Source: Candidatus Methanocrinis natronophilus
Lineage (GTDB): Archaea > Halobacteriota > Methanosarcinia > Methanotrichales > Methanotrichaceae
NCBI GenBank assembly: GCA_029167045.1
Contig: JARFPK010000021.1
Span: 1-39,362, forward strand
Direction of reading: 5' to 3'
Length of the DNA: 39,362 nucleotides
The notes under the pieces were generated by a model that saw only the letters and a list, made by a program, of their open reading frames with translations, was not told the origin of the DNA and did no database searches. Positions 1 through 7,566 of this stretch are shown piece by piece. The translations under genes were made by a program, and so were the position numbers. Each line of letters opens with the position of its first letter. Position 1 is the first letter of the stretch.

Positions 1-156
1 CCCGTTCAATATCATAGACTTAATGAGCACTGAATGCCCAAGGTTGTGCTTTCTCTTCTTAGGAAGCCTATCATCGATCAGATCAGCGATGTCTAACTGG
101 TCGAATACACCTGAAACTAAACCTAGATGATCTAGTGGAAGAGTCCTTATCTCCAT
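1..156 (-). CDS. IS1634-type transposase, N-terminal part (cut by window edge)
   Basis: The reverse strand reads 52 uninterrupted codons from an ATG at 156 to the window edge. The product begins MEIRTLPLDHLGLVSGVFDQ and continues with a KKRKHNLGHSVL stretch. This resembles the N-terminal DUF4277 domain of IS1634-family (IS4-like) transposases, which bind and cut their element ends. The catalytic DDE part would lie to the left, outside the window. The AT-rich bases 157-230, with two close 'acgggatat' copies, are probably the left terminus of the element. No damage is visible in the part present. The family call is from memory of the motif. Confidence 0.72.
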   Translation of the reverse strand, partial: MEIRTLPLDHLGLVSGVFDQLDIADLIDDRLPKKRKHNLGHSVLIKSMILNG

Positions 157-237
157 AATTGCTACCCCTAAAAAACGGGATATAACGGGATATTTAATAA
201 ATCTTTGCTATTAATTATGAGGGGAAATGTTTGGAGA

Positions 238-780
238 TTAGACCGTTAGTGCGAAACGACGGATATAAAACGGGAGATCTTCTTCCCGAAGCGCCGCGAG
301 CTTATCCCTTGTTAAGACCTGGATCGTTACTTCGCAGCCGATGGCCCCGCTCAGATCTCGATCCAGCCTGGCGACCTCAAGATCCGTCTCAGGTCCGATC
401 TCATCCACCAGGAGCCAGAGGTCCAGGTCGCTCTCGGAGGTGTTCGTCCCCGTAGACCAGCTTCCGTAGAGGCCGATGCCGATCGCCCAATCCGGCAGAT
501 CGACCAGCTTCTCCAGGGCCTCAATATTCAAAAACGTGTTCAAGGATCGAGTTTTGGGGCCGTCGACGGTGCAGAAGTCCCTTCCCACCCTCTCCAGGTA
601 GCCCTCTTCGACAAGGAGGGCGAGGTACCTGGAGGCGAGGCCTTTGTTGACGCCAGCCCCTCGGGCGGCCCCGGTGACGGTGACGGGGGAGGTGGTGAGG
701 ACGTATCGGAGGAGGCGGATCCGCTCCTCGGAGCTGAGGAGTTCTGAGAGCATCGCTATTAGATAGTGTTTACGATACAT
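238..780 (-). CDS. Winged-helix domain fused to MNT-type nucleotidyltransferase
   Basis: This 180-aa protein has an N-terminal winged helix (about residues 12-70; ITVTGAAR-like second helix and a GLASRYLALL recognition helix) fused to a minimal nucleotidyltransferase domain. The latter shows the polymerase-beta-like signature GSWSTGTNTSESDLD, with Gly106-Ser107 and metal ligands Asp118 and Asp120. Such proteins are AMP/nucleotide transferases, often antitoxin- or toxin-like (MNT/HEPN type) or self-regulating. No HEPN partner is visible next to it. The first ATG (780) lies inside the first of three palindromic operators. An internal ATG at 753 (MLSELLSSEER) would leave the whole operator array upstream and may be the true start. 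Autoregulation through its own winged helix is inferred. Confidence 0.75.
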   Translation of the reverse strand: MYRKHYLIAMLSELLSSEERIRLLRYVLTTSPVTVTGAARGAGVNKGLASRYLALLVEEGYLERVGRDFCTVDGPKTRSLNTFLNIEALEKLVDLPDWAIGIGLYGSWSTGTNTSESDLDLWLLVDEIGPETDLEVARLDRDLSGAIGCEVTIQVLTRDKLAALREEDLPFYIRRFALTV

Positions 781-828
781 AAACGTTTTGTTTACATATC
801 ATAAACATTATGTTTACGATTCGTAAAC
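768..828. promoter_or_regulatory. Array of three 17-bp palindromic operators phased at 22 bp
   Basis: Three 17-bp near-palindromes start at 768, 790 and 812: GTTTACGATACATAAAC, GTTTACATATCATAAAC and GTTTACGATTCGTAAAC. The third is a perfect palindrome around one central base. The starts are exactly 22 bp apart, about two helical turns, so bound dimers would sit on one face of the DNA. The array covers the start region of the winged-helix nucleotidyltransferase gene, which suggests repression by that protein. Confidence 0.7.
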
Positions 829-946
829 GAGCGTGATGAGGACCGTCTGGCTCCAGGGTGCCTTAGGCTGCTCCGGTCCCATCCGTCGGCGGTGACCGAA
901 GGCGTGAAATCTGGTCGGAGGGAAAGGCCTAGCCTTCTCCATAATC

Positions 947-1227
947 CCGACGGCCGACATGGAGGAGACCGTCTCGGTGATCGCGGCGATAGCCAGGCGC
1001 GAGGAGCAGGCCGGGGGCGCCCCCCCCCGCCCACGGCAAGAAGACCCACAGGACGCTGAAGGAGCAGCAGGAGCGCCTCGTCTCCTCGATACACGTCGTC
1101 GGAAATGCGGTGGCGAAGAACCTCCTGCGCTCCTTCGTCGGCGGAGGAGCTGGAGACGGTCCCTCTGGTGGGGCCGAAGACGGCGGAGAGGATCCGGGAG
1201 CTGGTGGGCGGGGAGTATAAGGGGTAA
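947..1227 (+). pseudogene. Frameshifted remnant of the Hef/ERCC4-family nuclease C-terminus
   Basis: Read across frames, this stretch encodes a recognisable end of a Hef-type (XPF/ERCC4) nuclease. First comes TADMEETVSVIAAIARRE (frame of 959). After a frameshift in the poly-C run near 1020 comes KKTHRTLKEQQERLVSSIHV followed by VGNAVAKNLLRSF. After a second shift or small deletion near 1140 comes EELETVPLVGPKTAERIREL, ending at TAA 1225-1227. The last two pieces are the two helix-hairpin-helix motifs that follow the nuclease domain in Hef, which processes stalled forks and branched DNA. The helicase and the nuclease core are missing, so this is a dead fragment. Family assignment rests on motif recognition. 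Confidence 0.65.
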
Positions 1228-1242
1228 TGGATGTCGGAATCT

Positions 1243-1364
1243 GTTTAAGGATCATCAACAATTTGTTTGCGGATCGTAAACCCTTTTCTTAAGGATCGCC
1301 TGGCTCCGGAAGTCTTCTGGAGGCACCCGCCCCACGCTTTTGCTTGGGTCCAAGGGCGTGAAAC
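1243..1364. repeat. Decayed second copy of the operator array and its flank
   Basis: Palindrome-like 17-mers begin at 1243 (GTTTAAGGATCATCAAC) and 1265 (GTTTGCGGATCGTAAAC), with a worn third copy at 1287. The 22-bp spacing is the same as in the array at 768-828. The similarity continues downstream. 'gaccgtctggctcc' at 841 and 'gatcgcctggctcc' at 1294 lie 12 nt after the GTAAAC ends at 828 and 1281. 'gaaggcgtgaaat' near 897 matches 'caagggcgtgaaac' near 1351. About 140 bp (768-909 against 1243-1364) therefore look like an old duplication. Confidence 0.6.
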
Positions 1365-1688
1365 TTCGGCGGCCGTCCCCCTATCCCTCGAACCGGCGGA
1401 GAGAAAGGGCCGGAAGATCCCTCCGCCCCTGGGAGGCGGCATCCCCCCCCGCCGACCGGCCGAGATGGGGCAGAGGTTTTAGGATTCGGTGAAGGTGACG
1501 GTATGGCGCGGACCGATCTTCTGGCCGACGATCGGGCTAGTTAAGACCTGAAGCCTATATCCTCCGGCGGGGGCGATGCGGGGGACGGGGTCTCTTTCCT
1601 TCCTGTCTAGGGATCAAAAAAGGGCGGGACGGAGGTCGCCGGCTGATGGATCCGGTCCCCTATCCCTCATCTCTCGTCCTGGAAATCT
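1282..1688. other. Intergenic stretch with a possible minus-strand gene fragment
   Basis: No convincing intact gene lies here. On the minus strand, 1613-1479 reads 44 codons bounded by stops, without a start codon, containing IAPAGGYRLQVLTSPIVGQ and ending HTVTFTES. The sequence looks protein-like (a beta-rich C-terminus) and may be the tail of a lost gene, but I cannot name a family. The rest is GC-rich and featureless apart from homopolymer C runs. Confidence 0.3.
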
Positions 1689-2081
1689 TCAGCATACGAA
1701 GCATTTATGCTTCCTTACATCGAACCTTTTGATCTCGTACTTGTAGAGAGGCGGGTACTTGTAGTACGGGAGATAGTCGTAGTAGGCGTAATAGTAGCCC
1801 GCAGGCCAGTGGTATGTATACCATGGGGCAGAAGTATAGTGGCGGGCTGGCTGCCATACCGCAGGCCTTTGATGGCCGATACCCCAGGGCCACTCAACCC
1901 GGCTGTAGAACGATTCGTAGTTCCAAGGGTTGAGAAAGTCCTGGGAGGGCTTCTTCCAGTGGGAATACTTCATCGACGGATTCGGTTCTCCTCCTCCACC
2001 CAGAGGATGGGCGACGGCCACGGCGCAGAGGAGCCCAAAAGCCAAGATGGAAAGTGCAGCTTTGGTCTTAATGTCCAACAC
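1689..2081 (-). CDS. Secreted Tyr/Trp-rich small protein, hypothetical
   Basis: A 130-aa product with a clear N-terminal signal sequence: MLDIKTK, a hydrophobic core ALSILAFGLLCAVAVA, then HPLGGGG. The mature part is rich in Trp, Tyr and Pro. Its second half has a run of aromatic residues (AGYYYAYYDYLPYYKYPPLYK), and the protein ends in KHKCFVC with two closely spaced Cys. It is probably exported and may be cell-surface. The aromatic pattern could serve packing in a surface layer or sheath, but no family is recognised. The gene stands alone in a region of gene debris. Both flanking intergenic regions are long. Confidence 0.55.
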   Translation of the reverse strand: MLDIKTKAALSILAFGLLCAVAVAHPLGGGGEPNPSMKYSHWKKPSQDFLNPWNYESFYSRVEWPWGIGHQRPAVWQPARHYTSAPWYTYHWPAGYYYAYYDYLPYYKYPPLYKYEIKRFDVRKHKCFVC

Positions 2082-2233
2082 CCCACTATAATAGTATCTA
2101 CCAGATTATTAAAGCCTATCCGTTACGCCAGTTTCTCTTTGAGGAGATGCTCCCCCAAGCCCCGCAAAATAAATACCCTCCAGGGGAGATCGGCGTCCAC
2201 AGGATTTCGGGCTGGAGGAGAAGGAGGTGGCTA

Positions 2234-2545
2234 ATGGAAGAGGACGATCTCTACGATCTGGAGACCTTTCTGAGGGCGGCGGGGTTTGAGGATGACGAGG
2301 TCCTCCAGGTTACATACGAGCTGGCAGCCTACAGGAGCATCCCCGGAACGACCCTCAGGAGGTATCTCTTACGGGTCCTCAACTCCGTCGAGGGCGGATG
2401 CCGGCGAGAATTTCTCAAGGGCGTCATCGTCGGGACGGCGATCCACGAGGCTGTCTTGGACCGGGACGTGGAGGCTGAGATCGACGCCATCGTCGACAGG
2501 AGGCTTGACGAGATCCTCAGAGATCTGCAGATCGAGAGGAGATAG
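2234..2545 (+). CDS. Small acidic helical protein, hypothetical
   Basis: A 103-aa product, MEEDDLYDLETFLRAAGFED..., that is acidic and predicted mostly helical, with a possible membrane-proximal or hydrophobic segment GVIVGTAIHEAVL near residue 70. I chose ATG 2234 because a strong ribosome-binding site (AAGGAGGTGG, 2221-2230) lies just upstream. A longer frame from 2147 has no such site. No catalytic motif or known domain was recognised. The gene is not obviously linked to its neighbours. Confidence 0.55.
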   Translation: MEEDDLYDLETFLRAAGFEDDEVLQVTYELAAYRSIPGTTLRRYLLRVLNSVEGGCRREFLKGVIVGTAIHEAVLDRDVEAEIDAIVDRRLDEILRDLQIERR

Positions 2546-2608
2546 CCGATGCCTCTATGCCGGGCGTCCCTCCTGCCGTATCTCGATATCCCCGGAGAGA
2601 TCGGGGTA

Positions 2609-2638
2609 GATATCTATATCGATATCTATATCGATATC
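2609..2638. repeat. 12-bp AT palindromic tandem repeat
   Basis: GATATCTATATC occurs twice head-to-tail (2609-2620, 2621-2632), followed by a half copy GATATC (2633-2638). Each unit is nearly self-complementary. It lies in the 255-bp gap 2546-2800, where I see no credible gene. Confidence 0.7.
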
Positions 2639-2800
2639 CAGTTCGCGATCAAGATCCAGGTCGAGACATCGGCGAGAAATGGACGGATGGTTCCGCAGGT
2701 CTCCAACTCCAAAGCCCCGTCCTCCAGGGCTTCGGGGGAGGAGTTGGAGGAGGGTTAAGGCATCACCGAGGAGGGCGGGTGGCCCTCCTCTCACCCTTCG

Positions 2801-3232
2801 TCATCTGACTACCAGGACGGGGCAGGTCGCCCTGTATAGGACGTTCTTGACTACGCTTCCGATGATGAACTTGGTCACCCCTCCCTGACCGTGCCCCCCC
2901 ATGACGATCATATCGACGCCCTTGGCTTTGGCGAACTCGATGATGGAGTTTGCCGGCACCCCGGATGTGATGGCCGTCTCGACGGCCACGCCTGCCTCAT
3001 CGGCCATCTTCTTGATCTCCACCATCGCCTTCTCTCCGGTGGCCAGAAGCTTCGCTTCCAGCTCCTTCCTCTCTGCTCCAAAGACCCTCACGGCGTTTTC
3101 TACCGCCACCTCGTCCACTACGTAAACTGCGAAGACCTCCGCGCCGGTAGCCTTGGCCAGGTCTATCCCCTTCTTCACCGCGGCCATGGAGGCGGCGGAG
3201 CCGTCGGTTGCAACTAGAACCCTGTTGCTCAT
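2801..3232 (-). CDS. Universal stress protein, UspA family
   Basis: A 143-aa single-domain USP. It begins MSNRVLVATDGSAASMAAV with the Asp of the nucleotide pocket. It ends with the ATP-binding signature G-x2-G-x9-G-S/T (GGHGQGGVTKFIIGSVV) and the last strand CPVLVV. Family members with this signature bind ATP and act in stress survival as homodimers in the cytoplasm. On the reverse strand a TATA-like atttatatc lies near 3296-3304 and an AAAGAGG ribosome-binding site near 3240, giving a short leader. It is monocistronic. Confidence 0.93.
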   Translation of the reverse strand: MSNRVLVATDGSAASMAAVKKGIDLAKATGAEVFAVYVVDEVAVENAVRVFGAERKELEAKLLATGEKAMVEIKKMADEAGVAVETAITSGVPANSIIEFAKAKGVDMIVMGGHGQGGVTKFIIGSVVKNVLYRATCPVLVVR

Positions 3233-3468
3233 TTATATCAAACCTCTTTAATATCTATACAACCATCTGCAGCTTCCGGTTTATACATCACGCCCTTGAT
3301 ATAAATACGCTACTTCCGGCTCGCAGGCCATCCTCGATCCTGGAGATGACCTCCTCGGATCCGGTATCCCCGGGGCGCTCGCCTAGACGCTTCCCGTGTA
3401 AAACCCTATTAAATCGATAACATGGGCTGCTATCCTCCAGCCCCCGGTGCTATCTTTCGCACCTCATA

Positions 3469-3937
3469 CTACGCCTTTGTCACGTATCGAATCATATCGT
3501 CCAGAGAGATCTTCTGCCTTGCAATACCAAGATCTTCTACCCCAGCATCTCCGTCCTTTTCCTCCTCTTGATACATCTCCTGCACCTCGAGGAGATGATG
3601 CGGTACGCATAGCATCTTTCTTGCGAGGGCAACGGTTGTTCGTTCCCTTTTTCGCCTTTATCCTGGGGAAGAAACCCTTGGGCCTCCACCTACCTTTTGT
3701 TCTGGCAACGACGTGAGCGACTTCTGCGAGAGTCCGACTAAAATGTCCTGAGCCGTGCTCGGTTATGCTACCCACGTATATCTTATGGCTCCTCGCTGTT
3801 TTGTGTCGGTGGATTTAAGGGATCACCAATCCTCTACCTTGGCCCCTATAACTTCATGACTGCTGGGAATAGGGACGATCATGAGATGTATCGTTACCTG
3901 ATGACTCAGTAACGGGATTCACGGCAGGTATCCCCAT
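3469..3937 (-). pseudogene. IS110-family transposase, C-terminal half, broken
   Basis: On the reverse strand, from ATG 3937 one frame reads MGIPAVNPVT..., then stop codons (TGA at codon 28, TAA at codon 41), then IHRHKTARSHKIYVGSITEH and the stretch GHFSRTLAEVAHVVARTK. After a frameshift near 3640 it continues in another frame as ERTTVALARKMLCVPHHLLE and ends YVTKA at TAG 3471-3469. This is the IS116/IS110/IS902 C-terminal domain (the IPGVGPVTA, GxITkhGSk and vAvARKML motifs). The N-terminal DEDD domain is missing. Two stops and a frameshift mark it as dead. Confidence 0.72.
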
Positions 3938-3999
3938 GATGGAGTCCGCTTATCGCTATCCTGAAGTTACCCATACGGAATAGCGAATAGCCAAAGAAG
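3938..3999. other. Short non-coding gap between gene remnants
   Basis: Bases 3233-3468 and 3938-3999 around the IS110 remnant hold no recognisable gene. A TATA-like gatataaat on the plus strand near 3298 is the only notable element, and it overlaps the promoter region of the uspA gene. Confidence 0.3.
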
Positions 4000-4170
4000 A
4001 TGCTCGAAAAGCAGGACCGAATGATCGAGAGACAGGACGAAACGATTCTAGAGATCCGAGGCATGAGATCTGACTTTCAGGATCATATGGAGAGGCGATT
4101 CACGAAGATAGAAGGAGAGATCGCCGAGACCAAGACCGCCATCGTCGAGATCAGGGCGAAGGTGAGCTGA
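4000..4170 (+). pseudogene. Coiled-coil C-terminal fragment, probably of an acylphosphatase-like protein
   Basis: From ATG 4000 to TGA 4168-4170 the frame gives 56 residues, MLEKQDRMIERQDETILEIR... then ...RRFTKIEGEIAETKTAIVEI. The repeated LxKQDxM pattern followed by a helical SDFQDHMERRF segment resembles the coiled-coil tail found after acylphosphatase-like domains in Methanosarcinales. An in-frame stop lies 9 nt before the ATG, and no folded N-terminal domain precedes it. It is therefore more likely a remnant than a complete small gene. Expression cannot be judged from sequence. Confidence 0.4.
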
Positions 4171-4435
4171 AACCCGGAGGCACTGACCCAATATCCCTTT
4201 TATCAAGTTTTTCGATCGTTAAGATACCATGGCCGAAGCATCTTGAGATCTTCGCTCAAGGGCCTCTATCATCGAGAGTTGATGGGGGGGAAGAGGGGAT
4301 CGAAGATGAGATCTCCGATCTTTCGGCACAGATGCGTATCCTGGATATGTCGATTCTCCTCCGCCCCATCCCCCCCCGTCCATCCCGCAAAGGTTTTACC
4401 CCCCGGAGACGACCCCCCATCCGGAGAGTTTGCTG
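4171..4435. other. Intergenic region upstream of mmp10
   Basis: 265 bp without a gene I can support. It contains an AT-rich stretch near 4195-4225 (cccttttatcaagtttttcg) that could serve as a promoter for mmp10. Confidence 0.3.
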
Positions 4436-5659
4436 ATGGAGATTCTGGCGGACGTCGGCGGAAGGCCCGGTATCGACTGTAAGGGCTTTTGCAGCTACTG
4501 CTACTTCAAGGGGGTGAAGACCGAGGGGCTTCGTCCCTTCGGATGCAAGAGGTGCCTTCCCTTTGCCAAAGGATGCGACTACTGCTCCCGGGCGATCGCC
4601 GAGGCGTACCCCGGCTTCAAGCCCCTGGAGACGGTGGCGGTGGAGGTGGCGGGGGCGGCCTTCGGGAGGAGGCCGGATAAGGTGACGATCAGCGGCGGCG
4701 GCGACGTCAGCTGCTACCCCCGCCTCCTGGACCTCGCCCGGATGGTGGGGCAGGGTGGCGTCCCCATCCACCTCGGCTACACCAGCGGGAAGGGATTTCT
4801 CCGGGGGGACGAGGCCGACGCCCTCATGGAGGCGGGGGTGAGGGAGGTCTCCTTCACCGTCTTCTCCACCGACCCCGAGCTTCGAAGGAGGCATATGAAC
4901 GACAGAAACCCCGAGGCTGCCCTCTCTAATTTGCGGAGATTCGCCGAAGGGTGCGACGTCTACGCCGCCTGCGTCCTTGTGCCGGGGGTTAACGACGGCC
5001 CGGAACTGGACCGGACCTGTCGGGACCTGGAAGAGATGGGGGTCAAGAACCTGATCCTGATGAGGTTTGCGAATAAGAGAGAGCAGGGTCTGATCCTCGG
5101 AAACGAGCCTATCATTCCGGGCGTCGTCCCCCACACCATAGAGGAGTTCCGGGATATAGTGACAGAGACTAACGAGAAGTACCCCTTCAGGGTGGCGGGG
5201 ACCCCCCTCTGGGACCCGGTGACGAAATCCCCCTTCGCCCTCGCCCACCATAAGGACGCCATCCGGAGGCTACCCCTCCTCAGGAAGAGGGCGACGGTCA
5301 TCACCAGCTCCGTCGCCGGACCCCTCCTATCGGCGATCTTCGCCGAATTGGGCGATCTGGTCAACGTCGTCGCCGTCGATAAGGATATAGGCTGCCTCAT
5401 AACGATCCAGGACCTCCTCGCCCTCGACCTATCGAAGGTCCAGGAGACGGTGATCCTCCCCGGAAGGACGATGGCCTTCGACCCGGAGATCCGAAAGGTC
5501 CTATCGAGGGACGGCGTCTCAAGGCTCGTCCGGCGGGGGCCCGACCGGCTCACCGTCGACGGCGAGATGTCCATCAGCATGACCCCCGAGGAGGTGATCG
5601 AGGTGGAGGTGGAGGCCTTCGCCGAGCTGATCGAGGAGATCAACGGCCTGGGGGTCTGA
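4436..5659 (+). CDS. mmp10: Mmp10, radical SAM arginine C-methyltransferase of McrA
   Basis: Methanogenesis marker protein 10, a cobalamin-dependent radical SAM enzyme that C-methylates a conserved arginine near the McrA active site. It begins MEILADVGGRPGIDCKGFCS. The CxxxCxxC motif at Cys15/19/22 binds the SAM [4Fe-4S] cluster. A second group of cysteines (37, 40, 47, 50) follows. TISGGGDVSCYP is the GGE-like SAM motif region. A C-terminal domain of about 120 residues follows the barrel. Length (407 aa) is normal for the family. A TTG at 4430 would add two residues, but ATG 4436 has GGAGAG at a better distance. It converges on mcrA, its substrate gene. Confidence 0.93.
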   Translation: MEILADVGGRPGIDCKGFCSYCYFKGVKTEGLRPFGCKRCLPFAKGCDYCSRAIAEAYPGFKPLETVAVEVAGAAFGRRPDKVTISGGGDVSCYPRLLDLARMVGQGGVPIHLGYTSGKGFLRGDEADALMEAGVREVSFTVFSTDPELRRRHMNDRNPEAALSNLRRFAEGCDVYAACVLVPGVNDGPELDRTCRDLEEMGVKNLILMRFANKREQGLILGNEPIIPGVVPHTIEEFRDIVTETNEKYPFRVAGTPLWDPVTKSPFALAHHKDAIRRLPLLRKRATVITSSVAGPLLSAIFAELGDLVNVVAVDKDIGCLITIQDLLALDLSKVQETVILPGRTMAFDPEIRKVLSRDGVSRLVRRGPDRLTVDGEMSISMTPEEVIEVEVEAFAELIEEINGLGV

Positions 5660-5835
5660 GGACCAGATCATCTCCTCCATCCTCTCACACCATCCCTTTT
5701 CTTCGTCCAGGGCTTCTTAAAGGCCCGGACTTTCTGGCGACATGTGATATTTAGTTTCAGATGGCTGGAGCCACTCGAATGCTCGCGGTATGACGGTGGA
5801 AAAGGAGACCCCAATATCACGATAGCGGCAGGGGG

Positions 5836-5875
5836 AAAAAAGAAAAAAAGGGGTTGTAGGCGTCTTGCGCCTACA
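5836..5875 (-). terminator. Terminator of the mcr operon, overlapping the mcrA stop
   Basis: On the minus strand an 8-bp perfect hairpin, TGTAGGCG-CAAGA-CGCCTACA (5875-5855), is followed by AACCCC and then a long T-rich tract (5850-5836: seven T, C, six T). The hairpin's first arm contains the mcrA TAG (5873-5871). This is a hairpin plus T-tract of the kind that stops archaeal RNA polymerase, and it insulates mcr from the convergent mmp10. Confidence 0.75.
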
Positions 5876-7550
5876 GTGCTGGCATGACCAGGGATCTCTC
5901 GCCGGCTGCGCGGAACTCCCTCGCTCCACCCATGCCGAATCCCTTGCGGATGTCGTCCCAGGTGAAGGGCAGGGCGGGGTTGGCGAAGCAGACCTTTATC
6001 AGGGGGTTGCACGCGTAGGCGTCCTGCCTGGCGGCGTGGGCCGCGGAGGAGATGCCTGCATACTCGCCCTGGTGGCCGACGTTCATGGCGTAGTTCGGAT
6101 AGTTGGCGCCCCTCAGCTCGGTGGGGGACCCCTCGTCGCCCTGGTAGCTGAAGACGTTGGTCGGACCGCACTGGTCCTGCAGGTCGTATCCGAAGAAGCC
6201 GAGTCTCCCCCAGGCGTCCTTGTGGACGAGCATGCTGCAGTACCAGCCTGCAAGGCCGATCTGGCTGTTGCCGGTGGCTACGGCAGAGGATATGCCGGAT
6301 GCTGCGGCCAGGACGGAAGCCCTCTGAGAACCGCCGAAGTGGTCCTCCAGGACCGTCGGGAACGCCTCGTACTGCTCTATGCCGTAGAGGGTCGCCTCGG
6401 TGGCGATGTCCTTGGCGGTCGCCAGGTCTACGGGGGCTGCGCACATGTCGCCGTACTTGTCCACGGCATAATCGACGCCGTAGTAGCAGAAGTCGTCCAG
6501 GACGTCGTTGGTGTAGGCCGCCGTGGCGTACTGGGTGAACCCGACACCGCCGGACATATAGCTTCCGAGCCAGATCTGATCGTAGAGCATCGCTCCTGCG
6601 GCGACGACGTTCAGGGATACCTGGGTCGGGTCGAAGGCCTTCGTCCTGGAGGTCTGGACCATGTCGGCCAAGAAGCCGAAGGAGAGTCCACCGGGCTCGT
6701 TGGGGCCTCTTGCCCTCCTCGCGGGGAGCATGTCGGCCATCTGGATGACGGCGGCGTGCTTCGCGGCGAAGGCTAGGTCCGCGACGGCTGCCTCACCGGC
6801 GCACATGTTGTAGGCGTCGATGAAGGTCATGGAGAGCTGCATGGCGCTCCACCTGGAGGTGGTACCGCCGTCGCAGGTTCTGGAGACGACCGTCGGGATG
6901 TGGATAGCCTGCCAGGTCGTCTTGCCCATGGCCGCCTTGATCTGCTCGGCCTGGTCCGCGGGGAAGAGCTTGTTGATGTCGATGACGTACTGGTCGTCGA
7001 TCTCGTCGGCCAGGTCGTCGTCACCGGTGAAGATCCTGACGTTACAGTCGTCGACTAAGGCAGGGTGAGTCTCCACCATGTGCTCCTGGACGACGGCCGC
7101 GCCGGGCATGGCGTGGTTGAGGATCTCCAGGTAGTTGTTGATCGTCTCGGGGGTGACCTCTTTGCCCAGACGCTTCTCCAGCACCTCGTGGGCCATGTCC
7201 AGACCGACGACGATCGTCCTTCGGATGTCGTCCCACATCTGCTGCATGGCGGGGTTGTTGACGAAGTGGAGGTCGTCGCCCTCAACCACGTACTCCGTCG
7301 TAGAGAGCTTGTAGGGGACGAGCTGCCTCTGGCCGAGGGGGACGCCACCGCAGTGGACGTACGGATTGTATCCGGATATGCCCCTCTTTCCGGCTATCTT
7401 CTTTGCAGCCTCCATGAACTCGACTTTACGGATGTTCTGGGTCGGCCCCTTCCTCTCGTAAGCTGCCGTCTTGCCAGAAAGGTCGAAGTCCTTGCCGAAC
7501 TTTTTGTTGAGAGCCTTTACGAAAAGCTTCTTAGTGTGAATCTTTCCCAT
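5871..7550 (-). CDS. mcrA: Methyl-coenzyme M reductase subunit alpha
   Basis: Catalytic subunit (559 aa) of the (alpha-beta-gamma)2 enzyme that makes methane from methyl-CoM and coenzyme B using nickel F430. By alignment from memory to the Methanothermobacter enzyme I place: axial nickel ligand Gln155; active-site Phe338 and Tyr341 within [14 protein letters not shown]; and the usual modification sites His265, Arg279 (in [14 protein letters not shown]), Gln409 (GGSQRAS), the thioglycine position Gly454 (GYDLQDQ) and Cys461. All expected residues are present. Arg279 is the probable target of Mmp10 encoded next door. It is the last gene of the operon, 16 nt after mcrG, with ribosome-binding site GGTGGTGAT. 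Confidence 0.98.
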   Translation of the reverse strand: MGKIHTKKLFVKALNKKFGKDFDLSGKTAAYERKGPTQNIRKVEFMEAAKKIAGKRGISGYNPYVHCGGVPLGQRQLVPYKLSTTEYVVEGDDLHFVNNPAMQQMWDDIRRTIVVGLDMAHEVLEKRLGKEVTPETINNYLEILNHAMPGAAVVQEHMVETHPALVDDCNVRIFTGDDDLADEIDDQYVIDINKLFPADQAEQIKAAMGKTTWQAIHIPTVVSRTCDGGTTSRWSAMQLSMTFIDAYNMCAGEAAVADLAFAAKHAAVIQMADMLPARRARGPNEPGGLSFGFLADMVQTSRTKAFDPTQVSLNVVAAGAMLYDQIWLGSYMSGGVGFTQYATAAYTNDVLDDFCYYGVDYAVDKYGDMCAAPVDLATAKDIATEATLYGIEQYEAFPTVLEDHFGGSQRASVLAAASGISSAVATGNSQIGLAGWYCSMLVHKDAWGRLGFFGYDLQDQCGPTNVFSYQGDEGSPTELRGANYPNYAMNVGHQGEYAGISSAAHAARQDAYACNPLIKVCFANPALPFTWDDIRKGFGMGGAREFRAAGERSLVMPAL

Positions 7551-7566
7551 CTTTAATCACCACCAT

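Noticed and set aside
1267-1482. 71-aa plus-strand frame following the decayed operator array
   Set aside because: No ribosome-binding site, no domain, and it begins inside the palindrome; likely chance.
2549-2758. 69-aa frame with an Ile-Asp repeat on the plus strand, and a similar one on the minus strand
   Set aside because: Both are produced by reading through the 12-bp tandem repeat; no conserved residues or convincing domain.
4256-5251. 331-aa open frame on the minus strand opposite mmp10
   Set aside because: It is antisense to a well-supported gene, has low-complexity His/Asp/Gly/Arg-rich composition typical of GC-rich shadow frames, and no domain.
5865-6776. 303-aa plus-strand open frame opposite mcrA
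   Set aside because: Antisense of the highly conserved mcrA; composition fits a shadow of its codon usage.
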